NCBI GenBank assembly: GCA_019802505.1
Contig: JAFMOC010000007.1
Coordinates: 14,497,001 to 14,561,000 of the forward strand
Direction of reading: 5' to 3'
Origin: Corydoras sp. C115
Taxonomy: Eukaryota; Chordata; Actinopteri; Siluriformes; Callichthyidae
DNA length: 64,000 nucleotides
Shown: in pieces, positions 1 to 11,295 of the stretch
Layout: each line of letters starts with the position of its first letter
Position numbering within the stretch: the first letter of the stretch is position 1
Notes under the pieces: model-generated
What the model was told of the DNA's origin: nothing
What the model saw: only the letters and a program-made list of their open reading frames with translations
Databases searched by the model: none
Made by a program: the position numbers and the translations under genes

Positions 1-37
1 TCTTTGGTTTCATCCCACAGTCGAAAAACATGGATGG
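1..37 (+). repeat. Family A SINE fragment (central domain)
   Basis: This short piece matches the family A central segment that reads tcccacagtccaaaaacatgg in full copies. It is joined directly to a LINE 3' untranslated region. The window edge cuts it, so the head of the element cannot be seen. Confidence 0.7.
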
Positions 38-285
38 ATATTGCCCTGTATATTGTCTCTTGCACTGTTCCCTCCCATTACTTGAATGTCTTGTATATTG
101 TCTTGTATTTGTTGTGATTCTTGGTTTGCACATGCTCTTTGCACAAGTGCACTTTGTGTTGGTTGTGTAGTGGCTGTTCTGTGTAGTATCTTATTCCTTG
201 AGAACGCTGTTTTGCACCACTGTATACTGTACACGATTTTATATTGTTTGAATGACAAACAAAATACTTGAATAATAAATTGATT
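38..285 (+). mobile_element. LINE 3' untranslated region (L2/Maui-like)
   Basis: The stretch has the look of fish L2/Maui-type LINE 3' ends: repeated 'ttgcac' and 'gcactt' words, 'gagaacgctgttttgcacc', 'actgtatactgtacacg', and a close with 'gaatgacaa' and an A-rich tail. In functional members this end reads '...gaaatgacaataaa' and is the site recognised by the reverse transcriptase. No reverse-transcriptase coding sequence precedes it here. The small open frames over it on both strands are not genes. Family assignment is from memory of similar fish elements. Confidence 0.6.
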
Positions 286-1232
286 ACACAAAAATGCCCC
301 ATATATTGTGTGTTCTGCCCAGTGCCAGAAATATTTTCCTCTGGATTGGCATGGGAAAAAGAAAAAAAATGTACAGTGAGTGGCAGTTCACACTTGAGCT
401 GATAATGTAGTAACAGAAACTCAGATTATCACTCTGTACAATAGTTGTAAGCAGGAATGTAAAAAAATGCCAAACCTTAAGGCTGTTTAACTACACAGAG
501 GAACTACATAGCACTACAATAAGAATTTCTAATAAAGCACCCTGTGAGAAGAAAGAAAACTGTCCTCAGTAGTAAAATAAATATAAACCCCATGAAGAAT
601 TTTCTATTGGCCACTGATATTTAGCCGTATCTGTCACATATGGTCTGTGCTTTATGCTTCCTGCTTGAGCTGCATACACAACACATGCCACATTTGGTTT
701 CGGTTCATTTTGTCACAGCCTATAACAAGACAGATTTAAGCTCTGACCCCAAACATTAATCTAAGAGGCCCTTTTATAAAACACAGCTATAGAGTTATTG
801 CAGAGCTGATGTGCTAGATGTGTCTGTCCCATGTTTAGTGAGCACACTGGAACTGTCATTTTGTAAAGATTAGCAAGTAAAATGGCAGCAATGCCATGTT
901 GACATCTACGAGTGGAAAATAGCAAACCCTGTCTGCTTTTCTGCGAGAGGAGTCTGTACTCCTTCAGCAATCAATATGATTCTCCACAAGACTCCAGTGA
1001 CGCAATTAATTAAAACCCTTCTAGTCATGGAAGTGCATGTTGTGGAGCAAGCAGCAGCAGTCAAACAGCACATACTGAATTGAATCAAGGAATTACTTGT
1101 TTCGGTTTGCAGATATTTCTTGTTAAACAATGCAAAGCAGAAAATTAGCATTATAGTTGGTGCAATCCAAGTACTGTGAATAAACAGCTGCCAGCACAAG
1201 GCTGTATACAGAGCAAAAGTCTTTATATTTAT
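286..1232. other. No gene or recognised repeat
   Basis: AT-rich unique-looking sequence. Open frames of up to 113 codons on the minus strand (906-1247) show no recognisable domain and run into the neighbouring SINE tail. I see nothing that supports a gene. Confidence 0.5.
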
Positions 1233-1453
1233 TTTACATTTGGTCATTTTAGCAGATGCTTTTATCCAACGAGACCTACAAGTATTCCAAATTGATCGCT
1301 AGATTTAGAACACAATGACAGTACCCCTGAAGCAATAAGTATTAAGGGCCATGCTTAAGGGCCCACATTGGTAACTTCAGTGATCATGGGATTTAAAACC
1401 TCAACCTTCAGATTGATAGACCAACACCCTAACAACTGAGCTAACATGCCCCT
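1233..1453 (-). mobile_element. Family B tRNA-SINE with L2-type tail
   Basis: Read on the minus strand it starts with a tRNA-like head (ttagttgttagg...), has the internal words 'aaggttgagg' and 'gggcccttaag', and ends with the tail 'taaaagcatctgctaaaatg'. The tail is the 3' end of the L2 LINE at 31762-32330. The copy is old: box B (ggttttaaatccc) is degraded. Confidence 0.8.
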
Positions 1454-2006
1454 TTAAATTGACTTTTTTATGAAGTGTTCTGCCCTTTAGTAAATTTTTA
1501 CAGTGTATCACCTTGTAGAACACAAACAGGTGGTCTATAAGTGTCAAACAAAAGATTGCAAAAACAATGTCAAAATAAAGTGGGATTATTTCACTACAGA
1601 AGATAAGCAGGTCTATTGCCTCTTTTTCACCTGGTAATGGGTTCCAGCAGTAGTACTTCAGGTTTTCACCTTAATGCTCCCTCTTTATGGTTTTACTTAT
1701 AATCACTGGCTTATATTAGGCCTATTATAGCCTCAGAAGAAAGCAAGCTTCTATTTATGCTGTCAGCTTCTATAAAAAGCTATACCTGCATATGTTTCAG
1801 ACGCTGAGACACCGCTACTCATGTCATTCATAGTAGACATTTAGCTCAGATTTGATGGATCATAAACTCATATGACTTATTATCATTGCACACAGATGAT
1901 GTACGTAAATAACTGAATATGCTTTGAAATCAAGTTTTTGGCTGACCTTTAACCCTGTCTAATGAAGATTAGAATACTTTAGTATTAGAATTAATAGAAT
2001 GAAAGA
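1454..2006. other. No gene or recognised repeat
   Basis: AT-rich sequence without convincing open frames. A 15-base word 'gattagaatacttta' occurs just before and again inside the next LINE tail, about 40 bases apart. Confidence 0.5.
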
Positions 2007-2046
2007 GATTAGAATACTTTATTAATCCCTGGTTGGAAATTGCAGT
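2007..2046 (-). mobile_element. LINE 3' tail fragment (CR1/Rex1-type)
   Basis: On the minus strand this reads 'ctgcaatttccaaccaggg' followed by 'attaataaagtattcta'. It is the usual 'aatttcccc..gggat.aataaagta' terminus of fish CR1/Rex1-like LINEs. Other tails of the type lie at 40541 and 51488. Only the tail remains, as expected for severe 5' truncation. Confidence 0.6.
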
Positions 2047-2055
2047 TTTCACAGC

Positions 2056-2122
2056 TTACATTTGCATTTAGTCATTTAGAAGATGACATCTAGAAGATGC
2101 TTTTATGCAAAGACATTTTATC
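2056..2122 (-). mobile_element. Family B / L2 tail fragment
   Basis: The sequence 'ttacatttgcatttagtca' followed by 'agatgcttttatgcaaag' is the reverse complement of the family B/L2 tail. The word 'tagaagatg' is duplicated within it. It is too short to tell whether the source was the SINE or the LINE. Confidence 0.6.
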
Positions 2123-2736
2123 TTTTGTATCGCATGTGGTACATGATTCAAAAATGAAATTATGGCTAACGGACCCCTTTTACCCTGTTTTATTAAAGTT
2201 AGAACTCAATTTAAAAAAAGAAAATAAAATGGAATCTTTTATATACATTTTTATCCAAAATGACTTGTAAATGAGAGAATACCACAAGTCAGAATTTAAG
2301 GAGAAACTTACTTCGCTGTAATGTAACCAAACCTGATCATTATCTGGCAGATGCCTAATAAAAATGACTAAAGAATAAAAGAGAAAGTTTAAAAAAGTTG
2401 AATCAACATTAGAAAAAAGGGAAAACTCGATCGGGAGCGACTGAAAAAGGCTACACGTGGACTGATCCGAATTGATAAAGTATGAAAGTATTCTCACAGT
2501 AAGAACACAAAGAGGCTTAAGTTCATTTTAAAAATCTCTAGCACAAGCTTTAATTTCAGCTTGCACTTCCCTCATATGAGTCATATGAATGCCACAAACC
2601 AAAATGTGACTTTCAGCCCCTCAAGTTCACATTTTGTTAATCTATGAATGTTAGCAAATTTAGATTAAAATAAATAATAATAAAATAAAAATAAATTAAG
2701 TAAAAGTAAGTACATAAATACAAATATATAAAAATA
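2123..2736. other. No gene or recognised repeat
   Basis: AT-rich. The 105-codon minus-strand frame at 2180-2497 is Phe/Ser/Leu-rich and has no recognisable motif; I treat it as chance. Confidence 0.5.
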
Positions 2737-2860
<124 letters not shown>

Positions 2861-3153
2861 ATAGTAAACACAATGACACAGCCAAAACCCTGAGTATATG
2901 TGGAATCCCAGATTATTATATTTTCTTCTAGCATTACTTGCATTTAAGTTAGCTTTTAATCTATAGCGATGACACTGATACTACAGCAATTGGTTTGGAT
3001 AGTCAGTGGTTTTGGCAGAAATGTTTTGTACGAGTCCAGACTGATTGCACAGTTATTGTCAGTTGTACACACAACTGCACTGACAGAAATACAATTAATA
3101 TAATAACAGATATACCATCTAGATGTATGAGACAGTGGCTGTATAATTCATAG

Positions 3154-3660
3154 TGGCAGCACAGTGGTGTAGTGTTTAGTATGTCTGTCCCTCAACACGG
3201 GGGATCTAGGTTCGAATTCAGATCTTGCTGGAGTTTTCATGGTTGCTTTGTGGGTTTTCGCCAGGTCCTATTTTCCTCCCACAGTCCAAAAGCATGGGTT
3301 CAAGGCAAACTGACTGCTCTAAATTGCCACTATATAGTGTGTCTATGTGTCTGGATGAGTGTGTGTGTGTGTGTGTGTGTGTGTGCCCAGTGATGTATTG
3401 GCACCCTAACCTGGGTTTATCCACCCAAAACGTTCTCCCCTGAATGGGCATAGGGAACCCCCCCCCCCCCAGTAGCTAAGAAAGGGGTTCAAGGTGAATT
3501 GTCTACTGTAAATTGCCTCTATATAGTGTGAGTTAGTGTGTGGTAAGTAATGGCTTTGTACTATTTCCTGGTTGTATCTACCCAGCACCTCAAAAATCTC
3601 ACCCGCATAGGCATGGAGAACCCCCCACAAACCTAATAGAGGATTAAGTAAAAGATAATG
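3154..3660 (+). mobile_element. Family A SINE with duplicated 3' half
   Basis: The head 'ggcagcacagtggtgtagtg' and box-B-like 'ggttcgaattc' mark the 5' end. The central domain and 3' half follow to about 3475, including a (GT)n run (3359-3386) and a 13-base C tract. The 3' half is then repeated: the word 'ggttcaaggtgaattg' at 3487 corresponds to 'ggttcaaggcaaactg' at 3297. The second half ends with 'gaggattaagtaaaagataatg'. It is either two copies joined or an internal duplication. Confidence 0.85.
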
Positions 3661-4710
3661 CTATGAGAGATAAATCATAGACTAAATAAGAATGTTTCAG
3701 GTCTATGGACAAAATTATAGTGCTGTTTTCTAGGACTGATTTTTTCCCCTAGAATTGTGAATTGTGCAACATTAAGGAATGAGACTCAACGTCTTATTTG
3801 CCAGCTCTCATTTTCCACATTATCCTGGAATTTGACTTAGTTAAATATTGTGGAGAGGAGGAAAATAGATTAATTTGCACACATTTTGCTTTTAAGATGT
3901 AACATTTCCATTATACTTTTGCATTGTACTTCATAAAACACATGACATGAAATCTATCAAGTTTTTAAGAGTAAGTTAAATAAACTTTTCTGTTCTTCAG
4001 TAAAACGGAAATTTGCACAAGCACTTCACATTATTTATGTGCAGTAAACAAATAACATTTGTACAATGAGGGTTAAAGGGTCTGTTTACAGTTGTAACAA
4101 TACTAAATATGTGAAGTAAGTCTGTAGATTGTTCCTTATTCCATCTACTCATGACTCTGTTAGGAATGTGTTGCGTGGTAACAGCCACAGCAAATAGCAC
4201 ACCTGGCAGTCCCAGAGTTCCAACAGGAAACCACAACAGTCAAAAAGCCCAGCCCACAGGACACACATGCTTTTGCAACTCGAGAATTCAAGAGGAAACG
4301 TCTGCTTTTCTGCTGCAGACATACAGTATTTATATATATATATACTCCATCAAAATATTGCAGCTCTGACCTTAATATCCTTAACTCTTTATTTGTACCA
4401 TATTGTTTAATTCATTCTACCTATTAGGCAGAATGTGTATAGAACAGTACAGGTCCAACATGTAGTGACAGGTAAATCTCAGGTACAGTTTGTAGACAGA
4501 AAATCACAGCAACAACTCAGAAAAAATGGCATTTACTTTAAAGTAAGCAATTAGAGTTGAAATTACACAGAGATTACTTTGAAGTAAAGCAATTACTATA
4601 TAAATAACACATTCATATGAACAGTCTGATTTAAACCAATATGTTTATTTGGAAATTGAGTAAATGTTTTGAAATCATAGCAGCATATTTCTTAATTAAT
4701 TAATTTATTA
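3661..4710. other. No gene; unique-looking sequence
   Basis: No recognised repeat apart from a short TA run at 4331-4346. Short open frames around 3997-4369 lie opposite each other on the two strands and show no domain. Confidence 0.45.
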
Positions 4711-5396
4711 ATTCATTATCTTCCACTTAGGGCGGCACGGTGGCTTAGTGGTTAGCATGTTCGCCTCTCAGCACTAGGGATTCCCGGTTTGAATCCCCAT
4801 CTGGGTGGAGTTTCCACGTTCTCCCCGTGTCTGTGTGGGTTTCCTCTGGGTTCTCCGGTTTCCTCCCACAGTCCAAAAACATGGATCAAGTCAATTGAGA
4901 TCTCCAAATCGCCCCATATAGAGTGTGTGAGTCTGTGTAAGTGAGTGTGTGCCCAGTGATAGATTGGCGCCCTGTCCTGGAGTATCTACCCAGCGCCCGA
5001 AACGTCCTCCCCTGGATGGGCATGGGGAACCACCCCGCGACCCTAATATAGGATAAAGCGGAAGATAATGAATGAATGAATGAATGAATGAATGAATATC
5101 TTCCACTTAATTACTAGTAATAACTTACTAGTGTTGCAGGGAGGTTCCCCATGACCATCCAGGGGAAAACGTGTTGGGTGCTGGGGAGATCTAATCACTG
5201 GGTACACACAAACACAGACTATATAGGTGCAATTCAGTGCAGTCAATTTACCTTGAATCCATGTTTTTGGACTGTGGACCTGAAGAACCCTGAGAAAACC
5301 CATGCGGACACGAAAAGAACATCCATCAGGATTTGAACCTGGATTCCCTGCACTGAAAGGCGAACATACTGACCACTAAGCCACTGTGCCTCCCTA
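4711..5396 (-). mobile_element. Older family A SINE, host of a nested SINE
   Basis: Minus-strand copy: tail 'cattcattatcttccactta' fragment at 4711-4729, resuming at 5110 and running to the head at 5396 (ccactaagccactgtgcctc). It is interrupted by the plus-strand copy at 4730-5096. The degraded central domain shows it is older than its guest. Confidence 0.85.
4730..5096 (+). mobile_element. Full-length family A SINE, nested, with 13-bp target duplication
   Basis: It starts 'gggcggcacggtggcttagt', has box B 'ggtttgaatcc', the central domain 'gttctccccgtgtctgtgtg', and a tail of GAAT repeats. It is flanked by the direct repeat 'tatcttccactta' at 4717-4729 and 5097-5109, which identifies it as a retroposed insertion into the tail of an older copy. 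Confidence 0.95.
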
Positions 5397-5437
5397 GATA
5401 AAATTCAATTAAAAAAAGGACAGTCACAGAAGAGTTA

Positions 5438-5787
5438 TTCATTCATTCATTCATTATCTCCCGCTTTATCCTCTATTAGGGTCGCGGTGGGGTTCCCCAT
5501 GCCCATCCAGGGGAGAACGTCTCGGGCGCTGGGCAGATAGACCCAGGACAGGGCGCCAATCCATCGCTGGGCACACACTCACTCACACAGACACTCTATA
5601 TGGGGCAATTTTGAGAATTCAATTGACTTGATCCATGTTTTTGGACTGTGGGAGGAAACCGGAGAACCCGGAGGAAACCCACGCAGACACGGGGAGAACA
5701 TGGAAACTCCACCCAGATGGGGATTTGAACCGGGAATCCCTAGCGCTGAGAGGCGAACGTGCTAACCACTAAGCCACCGTGCCGCCC
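5438..5787 (-). mobile_element. Full-length family A SINE with 12-bp target duplication
   Basis: Intact minus-strand copy, from the (ATTC)n tail to the head 'gccaccgtgccgccc'. The direct repeat 'acagaagagtta' flanks it at 5426-5437 and 5791-5802. It is close to the nested copy at 4730 in sequence, so both are probably young. Confidence 0.95.
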
Positions 5788-5832
5788 TTTACAGAAGAGT
5801 TACAACATGGTAAACGTTTTTCTGCACTCTAT

Positions 5833-6088
5833 TGGGTGCATGGTTGCTCAATGGATAGAATATTGGGCTAGCAATTTGAAGGTTGTAAAATGACAGCACC
5901 CAGTCCAATGAAGTTACCACAATGGGCCCCTGAGCAAGACCCCTAACTCTCATTGCAGGAGGTGAGAGTTCAAACTGGGATATTTGTAACCATCCATCAA
6001 ACTGGGATATTTGTTAATCACTTTGGATAAAAACATCTACAAAAAGACCATGTCTATTAAAATGACAAATGTCTATACATAAATGTCA
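5833..6088 (+). mobile_element. Family B SINE
   Basis: Head 'gggtgcatggttgctcaatg', then 'gaagttaccacaatggg', 'cccctgagcaagacccct' and the tail 'cactttggataaaaacatct'. The word 'tcaaactgggatatttgt' occurs twice about 26 bases apart (near 5971 and 5997), a local duplication inside this copy. Confidence 0.85.
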
Positions 6089-6127
6089 TAAGAAATGAAT
6101 TATTATGAATTATTATAATTTTAATAT

Positions 6128-6263
6128 GCCCAGCGATAGATTGACGCCCTGTCCTGGGTGTATCTGCCCAGCGCCCAAAACGTTCTCCCCTGGATGGGCA
6201 TGGGGAACCCCCCCCCCCCCACGACCTTAATAGAGGATAAAGCGGAAGATAATGCATAAATGA
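6128..6263 (+). mobile_element. 5'-truncated family A SINE with 13-bp target duplication
   Basis: Only the last third of the element is present, beginning 'gcccagcgatagattgacgc' and ending in the GAAT-like tail. The direct repeat 'ataattttaatat' flanks it at 6115-6127 and 6264-6276, so the truncated form was itself inserted this way. It contains a 13-base C tract at 6208-6220. Its start point nearly coincides with that of the copies at 28793-28922 and 49172-49303. Confidence 0.93.
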
Positions 6264-6276
6264 ATAATTTTAATAT

Positions 6277-6732
6277 CAAACTTAAGTCTTTAAAAACTCA
6301 AAGCTTTTTGGTTTTGCTTGGCTGCAAACAAAGATTATATTTTAAATATCTAACAATGCTACTTGCCTGAGTGCTCAACCTCTTCAGATAAGTGCTTACA
6401 AACACTTTTGGATATAATAACAATAGCAAGTCTGGCAGAGTAAGTACTTATCTGCTTTGTATGTGATTTTTGACCATGTTTTTCTACGTTGCTCAGATTG
6501 TTAGAATAAGCTTGTGGTCTATAATTCTGATTTAGTCTCAAATCAGTTTGTAATATTCATACTTGTATGTGTGAGTTTTTTTTAATAGCTTTCTAAACAA
6601 AAAAGAAAATCTACCAGGATTTGAAAAATGTTTTGTGAAATGATGGTTTACGAAATTTATTAATTAATTGCCAAAGAAAAATCTAGTTAAGATGCCATAA
6701 CCTCTGCACAGCTAAATGTTCTGCATAAAGAA
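6277..6732. other. No gene or recognised repeat
   Basis: AT-rich sequence; the 60-codon minus-strand frame at 6359-6541 has no recognisable feature. Confidence 0.5.
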
Positions 6733-6985
6733 GCTACCTTGTGGTTAAGATCCTTGGTTCGATTCTCGGTCCGCCCAATTGCTATGGCTAATGTGTACAA
6801 GGCACCTAACATCAGCACTGGGGATCTAAGTTCGAATCCCAATCTGGATGGGGATTCCATTCTCCCCATGTCCATGTGGGTTTCCTCCCAGAGTCCAAAA
6901 ACATTGATTTAAGGTAAGTTCAATGCTCTAAATTGTCCTATAAAGTGTGTGTGCCTGTGTGAGGGAGTTTGACCAGCGATACCCC
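6733..6985 (+). mobile_element. Chimera of family C head and family A body
   Basis: The first part (about 6733-6810) carries 'cttgtggttaagatccttgg' and 'ttcgattctcgg', like the SINE at 29600. From about 6811 it continues as family A ('cagcactggggatctaagtt', central domain, 'agagtccaaaaacattgatt') and stops before the usual tail. Either one SINE inserted beside the other or the two recombined. Confidence 0.6.
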
Positions 6986-7959
6986 CTCCTGCAAATATAC
7001 TTTAGACTTTTTAGGACTTCTTAGAAATTTCTTAAACTCTGAACAGATTTTCATAAAAGTGATTAAAGCTGAAAGAGAAATAGATTAAATCATAAGACAA
7101 AATATTCAGGTAATTAAACCATTAGTTAGTGTTCTCCAGGTGGTGGACTCATAAATATTAACATGAAGCAATGTGAGGAAGCTTCAGTAGATACACTGGG
7201 TTCCCTTGTGACCTCACAGACATGCTTTGCTCTTCATATGATTTTTATTGGTTGACATCTCTTGGGGAGGGTAATAATAGCCTTCTACTTGTACACAATC
7301 TGGCCCATTGTGAATCAGAGGAGTACAAATTCTTCTGGAGACCATAAAAATCTTATTTTCATGGCATGATAAACTTCTACAATCAAGTGTTCTGGAGATC
7401 AGCCCTTGATAGATCCCTGTTCTTTACACAAAACTGGGAGCTCACTCACACTTGCCATAGCATTGATAAAAAAAAAACACCTGACTCGAATTTCACCTTC
7501 AAATGATCTGCTAATCCTAAAGGTTTTCCACTTACAGATGAAATATTAGTTCATTTAATAGTAAATAAATGATCATAGCAACAGTTGCCTACTTTTAGGA
7601 CTTATTTAAAAATCCTGTTTTACAGCAAAAACCAAAAGTAATGAAGCAGAAGGGTTTACAACATTACCACCACAATACATTCACACCCTCATAAACTGCA
7701 AGAAACCTTAATGTAGTATAGATGATTTAAATCTACATTTCTCTGTTCACATTATTAATGTTACAGAGTCGTGTAGACTTCTTTACAACATCAAGCACCT
7801 TTTTTCTCTGAGGCAACTTAGCTGCTTATTGAAACTCATGAGATACCTAATCTAAACTTCTGTAACTCTCTTCTTGCAGATCCTTTTATGAAGTTCATAA
7901 CCAAAAAAAGAATATTTTATGAAAAAAAAAAAACTAAATTCATAAATTATACATATATA
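6986..7959. other. No gene or recognised repeat
   Basis: Unique-looking AT-rich sequence with short A runs at 7470 and 7922. No convincing coding potential on either strand. Confidence 0.5.
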
Positions 7960-8211
7960 TTCATTCATTCATTATCTTCCGCTTTATCCTATATTAGGGT
8001 CGCGGTGGGGTTCCCCATGCCCATCCAGGGGAGTACGTTTCAGGCGCTGGGCAGATACACCCAGGACAGGGCGGCAATCTATCGCTGGGCACACATGCAT
8101 ACACACCCTATATGGGGCAATTTTGGAGAACTCAATTGACTTGTTCCATGTTTTTGGACTGTGGGAGGAAACCGGAGAACCCAGAGGAAACCCACACAGA
8201 CACGGGGAGAA
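7960..8211 (-). mobile_element. Young family A SINE, joined in register to an older copy
   Basis: The minus-strand copy runs from the ATTC tail through the central domain and stops at 'cacggggagaacacccagg', where an older family A copy begins. The head is missing at the join. No target duplication is visible between the two parts. Confidence 0.85.
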
Positions 8212-8475
8212 CACCCAGGACAGTGTGCAAACTCTTCACTGGGTACACTCACTCACCCACACACACACACACACACAAAAACTATATAGGGGCAATTTAG
8301 AGCATCCAATTCACCTTAAATCTATGATTTTCGTCTGTTGGAAGAAACCGGTACAACTCGGACAAAACCAACACAGACGCAGAGAGAACATGCTAACTTC
8401 ATCCAGATTGGGATTCAAACCTAGATCACCAGAAATGAGAGGTGGACATGCTAACCACTACACCATGATGTTGCC
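8212..8475 (-). mobile_element. Older family A SINE with (CA)n tract
   Basis: It continues the preceding unit from 'cccaggacagtgtgcaaact' to the degraded head 'ccactacaccatgatgttgc'. A CA run lies at about 8258-8277. The many substitutions show greater age than the 7960-8211 part. Confidence 0.85.
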
Positions 8476-9612
8476 ACATCTCCATACTTTAAATATATAT
8501 ATTTTATTTTATTTTCTATATTTATTGAATTTAAATAATCTATAAAACATTGTCTTTGTCATTCTGTTTTTTTATTGTTATTTATTAACTCTAAACAGGA
8601 TTTTTTAAATATTTTGGTCTAATATGAATATATTTACCAAAAGCAAGCAAAGTACCTTTCGAGTTGATTTAAATGAGAGTGTGTACTGAATGCAAATGAT
8701 TTAAACCATGCCTGTGGCAATCACATATTGTTCCTTTGAAATTTTCAGTCTGGAGAGATACTGAAACAAAATAATGTGCAGACTGGAATGTACATAGCAT
8801 TGAATTTATATTGATAAAAATGTTATGCTAATGTTCGTGGATTGACCAAAAAGTATGAGTAACTGATAATGTTCAGTAGGTCTTGCCTATCATTAATTTT
8901 TAAAGCAGCTAATTTTAAGATTTAGAACACTGCATTCACAATTACTGCACCTGAATTTATGGCCATGTCCAATGAGGTGTGCAACATAGTGTCCTTTATG
9001 GCAGCTTCCCCGACTACCTAACTCTCACTCCACCATCAATTTACTGTTATTGTTGGCGGTCCGACTGAAGCTCCTGTATTGATTTCTCACCCTCAGTGAA
9101 GATAAGGTGGAGAATCTAGATGGATTCCATATCTATTATCTAATGGGATTTCTCCTCTTAGAAAAGCTATGGATTTTCTGCCATTGAACCTCTGCAAAAG
9201 AGAGTGGGGGACAGAATAGCTCCTACAGCCCACAAGAACTCCCTGTTCGATGGATTAATGTGCACAGTACAATGCAACTGAGAAAGCCTGGGAGGCTACA
9301 CCATACTGAGAATCTAAAATAACATTTTGTTAAAGAAGATTGCACTAACAATAAGTGTTTATTGACCCCCAGTGTTCCACCAAGTGCATATACAAATAAT
9401 TTGTATGTCCCCAGAAATAAATGACACCACAACAAGCCATCTTCATACGGACCAGGGTCACAATGTTATCTGAATGTCATTCAATTAAAAAAATCCAAAA
9501 TTAAAGGACCTGTGCTGACCTTGCAAGGAAAGTTGGTTGACAACAAACCAGTTACAGTTTACAATTTACATTAGGTCCTATTGTTGTTGGTGTGTATGCA
9601 AAGTAATACATC
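8476..9612. other. No gene or recognised repeat
   Basis: Unique-looking sequence. The 70-codon minus-strand frame at 9223-9435 has no recognisable motif. Confidence 0.45.
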
Positions 9613-9806
9613 ATGGTGTGGTGGCTCAGTGGTTAGAATGATGGGCTATGAATCCGAAGGTAGAGGGTTCAACTCCCTTGTGGTTCCTTGAGCAAGGCCC
9701 TTAACCCTCATTGCTCCAGGGGTGCCGTCCTTGTGTTCTGACCCCAAACATGTAAGTCGCTTTGGATAAAAGCATCTCTAAATGAATGTAAATGTAATGT
9801 AAATGT
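9613..9806 (+). mobile_element. Family B SINE, well preserved
   Basis: It shows box A 'tggctcagtggttagaatg', box B 'gggttcaactccc', the body 'ccttgagcaaggcccttaac', and the tail 'gtaagtcgctttggataaaa' with 'aatgtaaatgtaatgtaaat'. The tail matches the L2 LINE at 32271-32330 almost base for base. Confidence 0.9.
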
Positions 9807-9901
9807 ATTTATCTATCAGGCGACCATTGGAAAAACAAGACTAACAAATACACAATAACACTTATATATACACACAGGTGAGTTTCAAAATCAAGTTTCA
9901 T

Positions 9902-10011
9902 TCATTCATTCATTATTCTTCTGTTTAATCATCTGCTAGTGTTGAGGCCATGCCCATCCAGCGGAGGTTTCAGGTGCTGGGCAGATACACCTAGGACAGG
10001 ACAGACAGACA

Positions 10012-10044
<33 letters not shown>

Positions 10045-10235
10045 TATGGGGCAATTCCGAGCATTCAATTTATCTTGAATATATGTTTTTGGACTGTGTG
10101 AAGAATCCAGAGAACCTGGAGGAAACCCAATTTAACACGGGGAGAACATGGACACTTCATCTTGATTAGGATTTGAATCTGGATCCTCAGCACTGAGAAC
10201 GAACATGCTAACCACGAAGCCATCATGCTCCCCAC
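9902..10235 (-). mobile_element. Family A SINE with about 11-bp target duplication
   Basis: Minus-strand copy with a CA run at 10014-10041 and a degraded head 'ccacgaagccatcatgctcc'. It is flanked by 'tcaagtttcat' at 9891-9901 and 10236-10246; the left copy overlaps the ATTC tail by a base or two, so the exact length is uncertain. Confidence 0.88.
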
Positions 10236-10249
10236 TCAAGTTTCATGTT

Positions 10250-10395
10250 TCTTTCTTTATTTAATTGTACATTGTCTAAAAGTAGCTCTACCGCGTTCCG
10301 AGCCTGAACCCCCAAAAAGCAGGCCAAAGCAACAGTGGCAAGCAAAAAACTCCCTCCAAAGTTAGCATTAAGGGTCAGTTGGAAGGTAAAGACCA
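10250..10395 (+). repeat. Dispersed teleost repeat, fragment
   Basis: The words 'gcaggccaaagcaacagtgg' and 'caagcaaaaaactccct' belong to a widespread fish repeat that usually reads 'gccaaaggcgacagtggcaa' and 'ggaaaaactccct'. The segment at 26103-26330 carries another part of the same family. The element class is not known to me. Confidence 0.6.
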
Positions 10396-11295
10396 GCATG
10401 GTACGACGTGAAACCATAGCTCTCCTTAGATATTTCATGCAGCCAATGAGGTTTGTATTCTGTTAATATACCAATTATTTTTATTACCTTTTCTAGCATT
10501 AGAGTGAATTGAGATGTAACTACGGTTCTAAATCAAGATGTAAATTCGTGTGATAAAACCAACAAAGGATCAGTCTTAAGATTAATAGTCTACAATATGT
10601 AAATTGCTCATTGTATATTTGTTTATTTGATTTATGTTACAGTTCTTACGGTTGGGTGTAAGATTATGTACAAAGTTAAGGTGCAAACTCAAGAATAAAC
10701 CTAATCAGTATTGGCAAGAATATTTGTGGTGTCGACTTTGAATCTGAGGAAGCTACATGTAGTAATGGGTGACTAAAAAGGCACTATATATATTTTTTTC
10801 TTTTAACATATATTTAAATATATCTGTATGTTTAAATGAAAGGAAGAAGTATTTTGTCATCTTTGAAAAAAGCAACTGGTGCCTTGAAACTATACATTAT
10901 TACAACTAATGTATTTCAGAGTTTGGTTAGCATTTTTATTAATACATTTAATTTCCTCTACACATCAGTTACACAGATAAATCTGCATTACTGAGTTTAT
11001 TATTGCAGTTATTGAGAAGTTCTTAGGATAAAGATCTATTAGACAATGATACTCAGACTGTAGAACCACATGCAAATCTGTATAGATAAAGAAAAGTACA
11101 TGATCAAATGGCTAGAATTATTATATTCATTGTTTAAAAGCATTTTAACTGTCGGTATGTGGAGAACAAACCAATATAATTTATTGAGGATGCAGAAGGT
11201 TCCTGTTACATATCTGTTTACGTAGACTTCATTTTGAGAGAAAAAACACAGTTTCCATTTTCATGAATTATTTTTACTGTATTACATATACTGCT
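10396..11295. other. No gene or recognised repeat
   Basis: AT-rich, with no useful open frame and no recognised element. Confidence 0.5.

Noticed and set aside
5078..5096. CRISPR-like or telomeric repeat array
   Set aside because: The GAAT repeats are SINE tails; the repeat length and context do not fit CRISPR or telomere.
9613..9680. tRNA gene from box A/box B in SINE heads
   Set aside because: The heads lack a foldable cloverleaf with anticodon stem and belong to dispersed SINEs.
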